DNA of 64,000 nucleotides, taken from contig NZ_JACJLV010000004.1 in the NCBI RefSeq assembly GCF_016902415.1, positions 1 through 64,000 of the forward strand, written 5' to 3'. The position numbers were made by a program, and so were the translations under genes. Positions 53,940 to 62,985 of this stretch are shown here, in pieces. The notes beneath the pieces were generated by a model. It ran no database searches and was not told where the DNA came from. It saw only the letters and a list, made by a program, of their open reading frames with translations. The stretch's first letter is position 1, and each line of letters starts with the position of its first letter. The stretch is from Mordavella massiliensis (GTDB taxonomy: Bacteria > Bacillota > Clostridia > Lachnospirales > Lachnospiraceae).

Positions 53940-54447
53940 TTACAGAAGCCAGAATTCACTTCTCTTATAATCCAGTACCCCTTCCCGGCGGAGCTTTGAC
54001 AGCTCCGCCGACATGGCGCTTCGGTCCACACAGAGATAATCTGCCAGTTCCTGCCGGTTAAAGGGGATCACAAAATGCCGCTTCTTTTCTTTTTTTGCAG
54101 TCTCTGACAGGTAGGACAACAGCTTCTCCCTGGTACTCCGGCGGGACAGGCAGGTAATCTTTTCACTGAACGCCACGTTCTTTCCTGCCAGGCTCGTCAC
54201 CAGATTGCGAAGCATCTGCTGATGGCAGGGACAGGCCGCCGGACAGACAGAAAGCACCTTTCCGATATGCATCCAGCAGATCTCGCAGTCTTTTTCCGCG
54301 ATCACGCTTCCCTCCAGCACGATCCCGATCCTGTCCGGGATCTCTTCTTCAGACAGGATCATCTCCTGGCGGCGGTACTTCTTCCTCGTACTGTCCATAC
54401 AGACAAGAAGTTTTTCCAGTTCTTCGCCTTTGATGCCCCCAAAAAGA
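53940..54447 (-). pseudogene. Crp/Fnr-family regulator, 5'-truncated and internally deleted
   Basis: The C-terminal half is intact: TREKLLSYLSETAKK, then the helix-turn-helix FNRQELADYLCVDRSAMSAELSKLRREGVLDY. The N-terminal part reads LFGGIKGEELEKLLVCMDS and IGIVLEGSVIAEKD, then jumps to IGKVLSVCPAACPCHQ, so about 35-40 residues of the cyclic-nucleotide-binding barrel are missing. The first 18 codons of the open frame (to 54500) lie antisense to the ferredoxin gene and have no family match, so the true 5' end is lost. Probably non-functional as a sensor. Confidence 0.6.
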
Positions 54448-54454
54448 GTCGCCT

Positions 54455-55038
54455 GCGCCTCTGCCTGCCACGAAGGAGCCATCCAGATGATAAATGGCAA
54501 AGCAAAGCTGATCCGGGATGACTACTGCGACGGACTGGGAGACTGCCTGCCGGCCTGTCCTACCGGAGCCATCACGTTTGAAGAGCGGGAGGCTGCAGCT
54601 TATGACGCCGAAGCAGTACAGCTTCATCTGAAACACCGCTCTGCCAGAACATCGCCCAAATCGCCTGCTCCACAGAGCGAACTCACCCACTGGCCGGTCC
54701 AGATCCGGCTGGCCCCGGTAAATGCGCCTTACTTTAACGGCACAGACCTTCTGATCGCCGCAGACTGCACCGCCTACGCCTACGGTGATTTTCACCAACG
54801 GTTTATGAAGGACCACGTCACCTTGATCGGGTGTCCCAAGCTAGATCCGGTGGACTACTCTGAGAAACTCTCAGACATCCTCCGGCATAACGACATCAGA
54901 AGTCTGACCATCGTCCGCATGGAGGTTCCCTGCTGCGGCGGGATCGAGCGGGCCGCCACAGCCGCTTTAGACGCCAGCGGCAAACACCTCCCCTGCCAGG
55001 TCGTGACCATCGGCATGAACGGCAGAATCAAAGAGTAG
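54455..55038 (+). pseudogene. 4Fe-4S ferredoxin-domain protein, 5'-truncated
   Basis: From CASACHEGAIQMINGKAKLI on, the frame matches a 4Fe-4S protein often found beside Crp/Fnr regulators and hcp in Clostridia: second cluster motif DYCDGLGDCLPACPTGAITFEERE, and a C-terminal domain with VTLIGCPKLD and EVPCCGGIERAA. The N-terminal CxxCxxC of the first cluster is missing. The open frame continues back to an ATG at 54430 only through sequence antisense to the regulator remnant. One deletion that removed the divergent promoter region and both 5' ends explains this and the neighbouring regulator. Confidence 0.6.
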
Positions 55039-57060
55039 CACCCGGCAGCCAAACGGTTCCAGCGCAAGGCTTCCCTGGATACTTTCTCCGTTCTCGGCAT
55101 CCGTCCATCTTCCGATCCCTTCCACAGTCACCGGCTCGTTCTTAAAATTCATAACGAACACAACCCGCTTCTGATGCGGATCATTTGCGTCTCCTGCCGT
55201 GCACCGTTCTGTTACTGACACGCCATAAGGCAGTCCGGTTCCCAGCGGATTCTCAAGCCCTGCCTCCTTTAATACATCCTGGTAAAATGCCCCGAGAAAC
55301 GCAAGGTCAGATCCGGCAGCCAGATAATAAGCTTTGCCCTTTCCATAGGGATTACAGGTTACCACCGGGTATCCGGCATAATAATCCCGCTCATAGACAG
55401 ACAGCACGCGGGCCGTCTCTTTTGCATGGACCACCTCGCACAGATTCCGCGCCGGATAGCTTTCTCCCCGGTAGCAGAACTGATTTTCAAACTCCTCGGA
55501 AGGCGCGTCTGTTTCTTCCTGGATCACGCCAAGCACATCCTCCAGCGGATGGTGTCCGGTAAAGCAAAGGTCTGTCTCATTTACCACGCCGCTGAAATAG
55601 GTCGTGACATAGATGCCGCCCTTTTCTACAAAATCCCGTACTTTTTCCGCATAACCGGGTTTGTACATATAATTCAGGGGCGCGCACACCAGCGCATATC
55701 CACTGAGATCATCGTCCATATCTACGATGTCCGCCTCGATGCCCTTCTCCCAGAGCGCACGATAATGCTCTGTCACACAGTCCGGATAATTCAGATCCAG
55801 TCTGGGGCCGGACATATCTTCCACCGCCCACCAGTTGGCCCAGTCAAAAACGACTGCTGCCTTTGGCCGGTTCACTGTTCCTTCCAGAATCTCTCCTAAC
55901 CCTTCCAGTCTCTTTCCTGTCTCCGTCACTTCCCGGAAGGTGCGGGTATTGCTGCCGTTCTTATGATCCACAACTGCCCCGTGAAATTTTTCAAACGCCC
56001 CTCTGCCTTTACGCCACTGGAAATACAGCACGCTGTCGGATCCATGGGCAACGGCCTGCATGGAAGAAAGCATATGCATACCCGGTCGTTTCAGGGGATT
56101 GCAGGTCCTCCAGCTTACCTGGGAAGGCGTACTCTCCATCAGGAGGAAGGGCTCTTTTTTCAGGCTGCGCATCTGGCTGTGATTCAAAGCAGCCTGCACC
56201 GCCACCGGCACCTCGTCCTTTTTCTTATGCCAGCAGGGATAATTATCCCAGGACACAATGTCGATTTCTTTCTGCAGCCGGTGATAGTCTATGCTCTTGA
56301 AAAAGTACATAAAGTTCGCTGTCGCCGGCCGGTCGGAATACTCCGCCACCGCACGGCGCTCCATCCCGCAGAAATCGCTGATCTGGTCTGACACAAACCG
56401 CCGCCAGTCCACCACCAGTCCGGTAATGGTAGTCTCCCCGTTTGGAGCCGGGCTGTGGATCTGATCCCAGTCTGTATACATACGGCTCCAGAACCTGGTC
56501 CACCAGGCGTTGTTTAAGGCCTCCAGCGTTCCGTAGCGTTCTTTCAGCCACTGGCGGAATGCCTGCTGGCAGAGTTCACAGTGGCAGGCGCCATCCGCGA
56601 AGTTTCCGCCCAGCTCATTGGAAAGATGCCAGAGGATCACATTTTCTTTCATCCCAAGCCGTCTGGAAAGTTCCCGGTCAAGGGCGCTTATCTTTTCCCG
56701 CATCACCGGGGAAGTGTAACAGAAGTTGTGGCGTTTTCCCGGCAGATTCCTGCGGCCGTCCGCCTGCACCTGCATCACTTCCGGATACCGGGCGGTCAGC
56801 CAGTGCGGCATGGCGCCGGAAGGGGTGGCAAGGATCACCTGGATCCCCGCCTTTCCCAGATTGTCAATGATCTCTTCCAGCCAGTCCAATGTATACGTTC
56901 CCTCTGATGGTTCCAGAACCGCCCAGGAAAAGATGCCAAGCGAGACGCAGTTGACATGGGCCTCCTGCATCAGTCTTATGTCTTCCTCCAGAATCTCCGG
57001 ATGATCCAGCCATTGTTCCGGATTATAATCTCCGCCGTGAAGCAGATGTCCTCTTAACAT
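54967..57060 (-). CDS. GH42 beta-galactosidase
   Basis: A 697-residue GH42 enzyme hydrolysing terminal beta-galactosides in the cytoplasm. Residues 1-390 form the barrel: GGDYNPEQWLDHPEILEEDI, the acid/base in LWHLSNELGGNF, the nucleophile in FLLMESTPSQVSW. The trimerisation and C-terminal beta domains follow (about 390-690). The last 24 codons (after VLLFDS) run antisense into the ferredoxin remnant, so the natural stop may have been lost. No signal peptide. It starts 20 bases after the GH2 stop and forms an operon with it. A Cys-rich zinc-type segment, GACHCELCQQ, is present as in many GH42 proteins. Confidence 0.93.
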   Translation of the reverse strand: MLRGHLLHGGDYNPEQWLDHPEILEEDIRLMQEAHVNCVSLGIFSWAVLEPSEGTYTLDWLEEIIDNLGKAGIQVILATPSGAMPHWLTARYPEVMQVQADGRRNLPGKRHNFCYTSPVMREKISALDRELSRRLGMKENVILWHLSNELGGNFADGACHCELCQQAFRQWLKERYGTLEALNNAWWTRFWSRMYTDWDQIHSPAPNGETTITGLVVDWRRFVSDQISDFCGMERRAVAEYSDRPATANFMYFFKSIDYHRLQKEIDIVSWDNYPCWHKKKDEVPVAVQAALNHSQMRSLKKEPFLLMESTPSQVSWRTCNPLKRPGMHMLSSMQAVAHGSDSVLYFQWRKGRGAFEKFHGAVVDHKNGSNTRTFREVTETGKRLEGLGEILEGTVNRPKAAVVFDWANWWAVEDMSGPRLDLNYPDCVTEHYRALWEKGIEADIVDMDDDLSGYALVCAPLNYMYKPGYAEKVRDFVEKGGIYVTTYFSGVVNETDLCFTGHHPLEDVLGVIQEETDAPSEEFENQFCYRGESYPARNLCEVVHAKETARVLSVYERDYYAGYPVVTCNPYGKGKAYYLAAGSDLAFLGAFYQDVLKEAGLENPLGTGLPYGVSVTERCTAGDANDPHQKRVVFVMNFKNEPVTVEGIGRWTDAENGESIQGSLALEPFGCRVLLFDSAVHADGHDLAGEVFAAGV

Positions 57061-57080
57061 AATCTGTCCTCCTTATCTCT

Positions 57081-60000
57081 CTAGCAGACTCCCCTGAAGG
57101 AGAAGCAAAATTCCATCTTCTTTCCTGCATCCAGAAGGTATTCCGGATGGGTGCAGGATCCCCAGCTGTCATCGCCGCCGACGCCCATCTGTCCAAGCGC
57201 CGCGCGCACCACTGTATAATGTGTCTGCGGAAGTTCATAGGCATGCTTTGCATTTTCAATCTCGTGAGGTGTATAAGGCAGAGCGGAAAACATCATCGGG
57301 CCGCTCTCTTCTTCCATCTCAAAGATCATGCCGCGGCCGCTTCTGTCCGTAATCTTTGCCCAGCGGACCTGCTGCTTTGCCCCGCACTCCTGAGGCGTTA
57401 CGTACCTGGCCATATTGTCTTCTACCAGATTCTCATAAATGCCAAGCTTGGCTCCTTTCATGCGGTCCGCGTAGGTTTCGTCCGGTCCCAGGCCGTACCA
57501 TTTCACATGGTCGTAATCTGCGTCAAACTTGAACATCACGCCAAACTCAGGCATATCTCCCAGTTCCTTTGCCGGGTCGCAGGAGAGCCTGGTCCGGATC
57601 GTTCCGTCGCCCAGCACCTCATAGGAAAGCATACATTCACTGGCAGGCTTTGTGGGCATTTTATAGGTGTAAACAACCGTAACCGAATTCTTCCCGACTT
57701 CTACAGCCGGCTCCAGAAGACGCGGGAATCCGCCTTCTACATACTCATGATGATCCGCGTACATGCCGGCAGTCTTCCACTGGCAGTACCGCTGCGGCAT
57801 CAGGCTGCCGTAGTCATTGTCAACAGGCGCGCGCCAGAAGTTCGGCTTCGGGATCTCCCGGATCATCTCACGTCCGCCCCACCGGTAGGAAACAAGGCCG
57901 CCGTTCAATGCAGAGAACATCACTTCAAAATGATCTCCCCGGACGCCGATGTTGTGTTTGCTCCGGATCACTTTCAGTTCACCGCAGTGGCATTTCTTCT
58001 CTCCCTCCACCTGGTACACGTACTGTCCAAACGCCGTCTCATGTCCGGCCGGCGCCCAGATGGTGCCTTCCTTTAACCGGAAGGATACGGTAACCGTATA
58101 TTCCCCGGCACACTCCGCCTTTTCAAAAGGCAGCGGATAAACATCTTCACTAAGAGGCTCCGTATGAGTTTCCAGAACCGCTTCTTTGATCTTTACACCG
58201 TTTTTCTGAAGCGTAACGACGCACTGGAAACGGTCGGTATTCACAAAGAGATTCTTATTGATCACTTTTACGCTGTTTTCGGAAACTTCCGCAGTGATAT
58301 TCTGATAATTAAATTTCACCTCCTGCATCTTCGGAGACGGCTCTCTGTCTCCTCCGTACACGATGCCGTTGGCGCTGAAGCTGTAGTCTGTGGGGCGCTC
58401 GCCAAAGTCTCCGCCGTATGCCTGGAACTCTTTGCCGTATCTGTCCTTTTTATACAGGGTCTGGTCAATATAGTCCCAGATAAATCCGCCCTGATATAAG
58501 GGCTCTTCATCGGACAGGTCCGTATACTTATGCATCGCTCCGCAGGAATTTCCCATCGCATGGGTGTACTCACAGCAGATGAACGGCTTGCTTCTGTCTT
58601 TTTGCAGGAATTCTTTGATCTTCTCTACAGAAGGATACATCTGGCTCTCCATGTCGCTGGAGTCATTGTAGCGGCGGTCCCAGAACACACCTTCGTAGTG
58701 GACCAGTCTGTCCGGATCTACTTTACGGAAAAATTCAGACATCTCGTAGATATCCTTTCCGCCGTAAGATTCATTTCCGCAGGACCAGATCAGTACGCAG
58801 GGGTGGTTCTTGTCCCTCTGATACATGGAATTGGCGCGGTCCAGAATGATATCCAGCCATTCCGGCTTATCATAAGGCACAATATAATCATAATCCCCGG
58901 TAGCCCCTGCTGTGTCCCAGGATCCGTGGCTTTCCAGATTGGTCTCATCGATCACATACAGGCCGTACTCATCGCAGAGACGGTACACGATCGAAGAGTT
59001 CGGATAATGGCAGGTCCGAACCGCGTTGATATTGTTCTGCTTCATCACAGTCAAGTCTTTGCGCAGTTCTTCTTCGGATACATTTCTTCCTGTGACGGAA
59101 CTGAATTCATGCCGGTTTACCCCCTTAAACACGATCCTCTTTCCGTTCAGCATCATAAGATTCTCTTTCATCTCAAACCGGCGGAAACCGACTTTCTGCG
59201 GAATGATCTCCTTAAGTTCTCCGTCTTTCCCATATACCCGGATCGTAAGATCATAAAGAGCGGGATCTTCTGCGCTCCAGAGATGAGGTCTGTTAACTTC
59301 CCATGTAAAGGTGTCTTCCCCTGTAAGATCTTTTGTATCTTCCAGACAGAGTTTTCCCTTGTAGGACAGAGTAAAGACCGCGCTTCCCTCTCCCCAGGTC
59401 TGGCAGGATGCTTCCAGAACCGCCTGCTTCAGCGTCTCGTCCGGCAAAGCCCGGATCTTCAGATCCCGGATATGAACCTCCGGAACCGTATAAAGGAACA
59501 CATCCCGGTATAATCCGGAGAAGCGGTAAAAATCCTGATCCTCGCACCAGCTTCCGCCGGTCCACTTAAAGACCTGCACAGCCAGCTTGTTTTTTCCTTC
59601 CTTTACATAAGGAGTCAGTTCAAAATCAGAAGGCGTAAAGCTGTCCGCCCGGTATCCCACATAAGTCCCGTTCATCCACAGCGCAAGCGCGCTCTCTGCT
59701 CCCTGGAAAGAGATAAAGAGCCGTTTCCCTTTCATGCGCTCCGGAACGGTAAAATATTTTACATAGCTTGCCACAGGATTAAAATACTCCGGAATCTCTC
59801 CGGGTCTGATATCCTCCCGGCCCTCCCAGGGATACTGAGTATTGGTGTACTGCGGAGAATCAAAGCCCTCCATCTGGATATGGGCGGGCACGCGGATATT
59901 GTCCCACCCCTCGCAGCTGTAATCCTCTTTTTCAAATCCCGGGATCACAGATTCATAGTTCTTTGCATAATGAAATTTCCACAGGCCGTTCAGGCTCTCT

Positions 60001-60131
60001 GTAAATGACGAACAGCCGTCCATGCACTCGCCCTCCGACGCATAATATAAATGATCGGAACAGGGGCTGACCCAGTTTCCATCCTGGAAATACTGAGGAT
60101 CTTTCACTTTGCCGTAATCAAATATTTTCAT
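57081..60131 (-). CDS. GH2 beta-galactosidase (LacZ-like)
   Basis: A 1016-residue LacZ-type enzyme. Order: sugar-binding jelly-roll (about 30-210), Ig-like domain, catalytic barrel with the acid/base in LIWSCGNESYGG and the nucleophile in FICCEYTHAMGNSCG, a second Ig-like domain, and the small-chain-like C-terminal domain (NFWRAPVDNDYG, WYGLGPDETYADRM). The open frame extends 24 codons up, but GGAGGG before the ATG at 60131 marks the start. First gene of a GH2-GH42 operon divergent from an AraC regulator. No signal peptide, so it acts on imported galactosides. Confidence 0.95.
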   Translation of the reverse strand: MKIFDYGKVKDPQYFQDGNWVSPCSDHLYYASEGECMDGCSSFTESLNGLWKFHYAKNYESVIPGFEKEDYSCEGWDNIRVPAHIQMEGFDSPQYTNTQYPWEGREDIRPGEIPEYFNPVASYVKYFTVPERMKGKRLFISFQGAESALALWMNGTYVGYRADSFTPSDFELTPYVKEGKNKLAVQVFKWTGGSWCEDQDFYRFSGLYRDVFLYTVPEVHIRDLKIRALPDETLKQAVLEASCQTWGEGSAVFTLSYKGKLCLEDTKDLTGEDTFTWEVNRPHLWSAEDPALYDLTIRVYGKDGELKEIIPQKVGFRRFEMKENLMMLNGKRIVFKGVNRHEFSSVTGRNVSEEELRKDLTVMKQNNINAVRTCHYPNSSIVYRLCDEYGLYVIDETNLESHGSWDTAGATGDYDYIVPYDKPEWLDIILDRANSMYQRDKNHPCVLIWSCGNESYGGKDIYEMSEFFRKVDPDRLVHYEGVFWDRRYNDSSDMESQMYPSVEKIKEFLQKDRSKPFICCEYTHAMGNSCGAMHKYTDLSDEEPLYQGGFIWDYIDQTLYKKDRYGKEFQAYGGDFGERPTDYSFSANGIVYGGDREPSPKMQEVKFNYQNITAEVSENSVKVINKNLFVNTDRFQCVVTLQKNGVKIKEAVLETHTEPLSEDVYPLPFEKAECAGEYTVTVSFRLKEGTIWAPAGHETAFGQYVYQVEGEKKCHCGELKVIRSKHNIGVRGDHFEVMFSALNGGLVSYRWGGREMIREIPKPNFWRAPVDNDYGSLMPQRYCQWKTAGMYADHHEYVEGGFPRLLEPAVEVGKNSVTVVYTYKMPTKPASECMLSYEVLGDGTIRTRLSCDPAKELGDMPEFGVMFKFDADYDHVKWYGLGPDETYADRMKGAKLGIYENLVEDNMARYVTPQECGAKQQVRWAKITDRSGRGMIFEMEEESGPMMFSALPYTPHEIENAKHAYELPQTHYTVVRAALGQMGVGGDDSWGSCTHPEYLLDAGKKMEFCFSFRGVC

Positions 60132-60256
60132 AAAAACATACCCTCCTTCGGTGTTTTCGTTTTCTGGCGTTGTAGTTATTATAATAAAAATAGACAGCCT
60201 CATGTATGATATGTTAAACTTAATAATATAATATTTCGAAACAGGAGGACGATCTG
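60132..60256. promoter_or_regulatory. divergent promoter region of GH2 operon and AraC regulator
   Basis: A 125-base AT-rich gap with a TATAAT for each direction (minus strand, 60178-60183; plus strand, 60227-60232) and no good -35 for either, as expected where an AraC-type activator recruits polymerase. Confidence 0.45.
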
Positions 60257-61063
60257 ATGACCGTTATATTCCGCAGCACCCCGGTAAATATTCCCTTCAC
60301 CTTTGATTCCATTGGAAACCACTGGGACCAGCCCCCCGTATCCCGCCCCAAAGGCTATCCCTGCTACCACTATCTGCAGACAGAAACCGGCTGCGGGCGG
60401 GTGGAGACCTCTGTGGGGACTTTTCTCCTTCACGAGGGTGAGGGTCTCCTTCTTTCCCCCTTTATCCGCCACAGCTACCAGAAGGAAAGCGACCGCTGGC
60501 GCACCTGCTTTGCCTCTTTTACCGGCACGCTGGAAAGCAGCATCCAGACAATCGTCGGCAGCCGGCCCGCCGTCAAGGTGGAACCGGAACAGGGCCAGAA
60601 GATCGCAGAACTGATCACCCGATGCGTAAGCCTCTACTCTGCCGGGCAGGACAATAAAGAGGCTCTGTCCGTCAACTGCTACCGGCTGCTCCTTTCCCTG
60701 GCAGACGCGGCGCACACTTACAATCTTACGGATACGCCGGTCTACCAGCGGTATGTGGCGCCTGTGATAAAAGAAATCGAAAAAAACTATGCCCAGCCAC
60801 TGACCGCTGCCTCCTTAAGCCGCCAGGTATTTGTCACCCCGCAGTATCTGTCCCGGCTGTTCCGCAAATATCTGAACTGCTCCACCATTGAATATCTGAT
60901 CTTATTCCGGATCAGCAAGGCAAAAGAACTTCTGGTCACAGAGCCCCGGACAGAGGTGCAGGCCATCGCCCATCGCATCGGTTTTTCCGATGCCAGTCAC
61001 TTTGCAGCCACGTTCCGCCGCTGTACAGGTCTCACTCCGGCGGAATTCCGCCGCCTGAACTGA
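60257..61063 (+). CDS. AraC-family transcriptional regulator
   Basis: A 268-residue AraC regulator. The N-terminal sensor domain (about 1-150) contains YPCYHYLQTETGCGRVE and LHEGEGLLLSPFIRHSYQ, and the C-terminal double helix-turn-helix (about 170-268) contains LTAASLSRQVFVTPQYLSRL and VQAIAHRIGFSDASHFAATF. Divergent from the GH2-GH42 operon and convergent with the ABC transporter operon; it probably activates both in response to a sugar. Confidence 0.92.
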   Translation: MTVIFRSTPVNIPFTFDSIGNHWDQPPVSRPKGYPCYHYLQTETGCGRVETSVGTFLLHEGEGLLLSPFIRHSYQKESDRWRTCFASFTGTLESSIQTIVGSRPAVKVEPEQGQKIAELITRCVSLYSAGQDNKEALSVNCYRLLLSLADAAHTYNLTDTPVYQRYVAPVIKEIEKNYAQPLTAASLSRQVFVTPQYLSRLFRKYLNCSTIEYLILFRISKAKELLVTEPRTEVQAIAHRIGFSDASHFAATFRRCTGLTPAEFRRLN

Positions 61064-61102
61064 TACGCGTATCCATACTCTTCCCGTAATCACCGGAAGT
61101 GC

Positions 61103-61136
61103 AAAAAAGAAGATGGCTGTCATCAGCCATCTTCTT
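61103..61136 (-). terminator. terminator of the second sugar ABC operon
   Basis: On the minus strand AAGAAGATGGCTG and CAGCCATCTTCTT form a 13-bp stem with a four-base loop, running into six T's. It lies between the AraC gene and the permease gene, which converge. Confidence 0.9.
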
Positions 61137-61155
61137 ATCATTTTCCACAGATATT

Positions 61156-61995
61156 TTATTTTACCGCGCCGGTAATACCTTCTGCAAACTGCTTCTGCAG
61201 AACGAAGAACACGATCATTGTCGGTACGGAACAGAACAGTACGCCTACCATCAGCATACCATAATCTGTCGTATATCCGGAAGACATGTTCGCGATCAGC
61301 ATCGGCATGGTCTGCGCTTCCGGCTGCGTCATGATTACCTTCGGCCACAGGTAGGAGTTCCATGCGTTCATGAAAGTAATAACAGCTGCCGCAGCATAGG
61401 TGGATTTCATCATCGGCATATACATGCGGAAGAAGATCTGGATCTCATTCAGGCCGTCGATACGCGCCGCTTCCATCGTATCAACCGGGAAGTTCCTGGA
61501 GTTCTGACGGAACATCATGATCAGGAACGGTGTGGAGATAGACGGAAGGATGAAGCCCCATACACTGTTCAGAAGGTGTGCGGAAGACAGCAGTCTGAAC
61601 AGAGGGATCATCGTTGCAACCTGCGGGATCATCATGGCAAGCAGCAGGATGGAGAATACCAGGTCTTTTCCTTTGTCATGGTACAGCTCAAATCCAAAAC
61701 CTGCCAGTGAACAGATCAGGATCGCAAGAACCACCTGCACGATCGCATAAACAAAGGAATTACCCATCGCCCGCCACAGATCATAGTTTGCGATCAGGTT
61801 GTTAAAGTTTTCGATCAGATGGCCTCCGATCGTGATCTTACCCTGGGCAACATCGAAGGATGTGTTGGTTGCCGCGGAGATCATCCAGTAAAACGGAAAA
61901 ACCGAAAAGAATGATACAATGATCAGAAATATGTACGTAGGAATCAAACGACGCTGGATCATACTTATATTTTTTTTCTCAGTCACGTGTATCAC
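61156..61995 (-). CDS. carbohydrate ABC transporter permease (MalG type)
   Basis: A 279-residue permease with six membrane helices, the first at about residues 18-38. EAA loop: METARIDG-like MEAARIDGLNEIQIFFRMYMP. It overlaps the upstream permease gene by 17 bases and ends before a strong terminator. With the MalF-type permease and binding protein it probably supplies galactosides to the GH2 and GH42 enzymes. No ATPase gene is in the visible operon. Confidence 0.92.
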   Translation of the reverse strand: MIHVTEKKNISMIQRRLIPTYIFLIIVSFFSVFPFYWMISAATNTSFDVAQGKITIGGHLIENFNNLIANYDLWRAMGNSFVYAIVQVVLAILICSLAGFGFELYHDKGKDLVFSILLLAMMIPQVATMIPLFRLLSSAHLLNSVWGFILPSISTPFLIMMFRQNSRNFPVDTMEAARIDGLNEIQIFFRMYMPMMKSTYAAAAVITFMNAWNSYLWPKVIMTQPEAQTMPMLIANMSSGYTTDYGMLMVGVLFCSVPTMIVFFVLQKQFAEGITGAVK

Positions 61996-62881
61996 CTACT
62001 TTCATATTGATAAATGCAAGGATCGCAACGAGGATAAATACGAAGAAGCACATTGCTGTCGCATATCCGAAGTTGGAAACTCCGCCGGTTCCGAATGTAT
62101 TGTTGTAAATGTAATGAGACATGGTGATCGTCGAGTTGGACGGTCCTCCGTTTGTCAGGTTGACAGACTCATCGAACAACTGCAGCGTACCGTTGATGGA
62201 CATGATAAATGTCATAACGATCGTCGGCCGCAGAAGCGGAACAGTGATCCGCCAGAATGTCTGCCATCCGTTGGCTCCGTCAATCTTTGCAGCCTCATAT
62301 ACAGAATATTCGATATTCTGCAGACCTGCCAGATAAAACACCATGTTGTAGCCGGTCCATCTCCAGATCAGCGCCAGGATGATCACGGCCTTCGCGCTGG
62401 TCGGATGACCAAGGAAATTGTAATTCTGTTCCAGAATTCCTAAATTTACCAGAATGGCATTGATCAGTCCGTCTGTCGCAAACAGGGATTTGAAGATCAA
62501 TGCGTAGGATACAAGGGCCGTTGCGCAGGGAAGGAATACACAGGTACGGAAAAAGCCCTTAAATCTCAGATGCTGGTTGTTCAGAAGCTGTGCCAGCAGG
62601 ATCGCAAGCACCAGCATGATCGGCACCTGAATGATCAGATACAGAAATGTGTTTCCGACGGAAGTCATGAACACTTTGTCAGAAAACATTCTTGTGTAGT
62701 TGTTGAAGATCGGATCGTTCCACTGAAGATTCGCGCTGGATCCGGTCTGCAGTGACATAATAAACGCCTGCACCATCGGCCAGAAAGCCATGATAGCGAT
62801 CAGGATCGTAGCCGGGGTCAGGAACACCCAGCCGGCCGCTGACTGTTTGGCAAGCAGCGACATTTTCTTTTTCTCTTTCAC
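61979..62881 (-). CDS. carbohydrate ABC transporter permease (MalF type)
   Basis: A 300-residue permease with six helices, the first at about residues 15-38 (GWVFLTPATILIAIMAFWP). EAA loop: VYEAAKIDGANGWQTFWRITVP. It follows the solute-binding protein gene after a strong hairpin and overlaps the MalG-type permease gene by 17 bases. Confidence 0.92.
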   Translation of the reverse strand: MKEKKKMSLLAKQSAAGWVFLTPATILIAIMAFWPMVQAFIMSLQTGSSANLQWNDPIFNNYTRMFSDKVFMTSVGNTFLYLIIQVPIMLVLAILLAQLLNNQHLRFKGFFRTCVFLPCATALVSYALIFKSLFATDGLINAILVNLGILEQNYNFLGHPTSAKAVIILALIWRWTGYNMVFYLAGLQNIEYSVYEAAKIDGANGWQTFWRITVPLLRPTIVMTFIMSINGTLQLFDESVNLTNGGPSNSTITMSHYIYNNTFGTGGVSNFGYATAMCFFVFILVAILAFINMKVGDTRD

Positions 62882-62913
62882 TTCTTTGGCCCCTCCTTTT
62901 CTCTCTTATAAGG

Positions 62914-62945
62914 GGCAAAGGCATGGTCAAACCCACGCCTCTGCC
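62914..62945 (-). other. intra-operon hairpin after the binding-protein gene
   Basis: On the minus strand GGCAGAGGCGTGG and CCATGCCTTTGCC pair over 13 positions (two G-U) with a six-base loop and no T tract, between the binding-protein stop and the permease start. Probably an mRNA-stabilising or partial-termination element, equivalent to the hairpin at 40763-40791 in the other transporter operon. Confidence 0.65.
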
Positions 62946-62985
62946 TGATACTTTATCATCTCAGTATTCTTTTAGACTGCAAGAA

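Noticed and set aside
54430-55038. Intact 202-aa ferredoxin-domain gene starting at 54430
   Set aside because: The first codons are antisense to the regulator remnant and the first cluster's CxxCxxC is missing, so I treat it as truncated.
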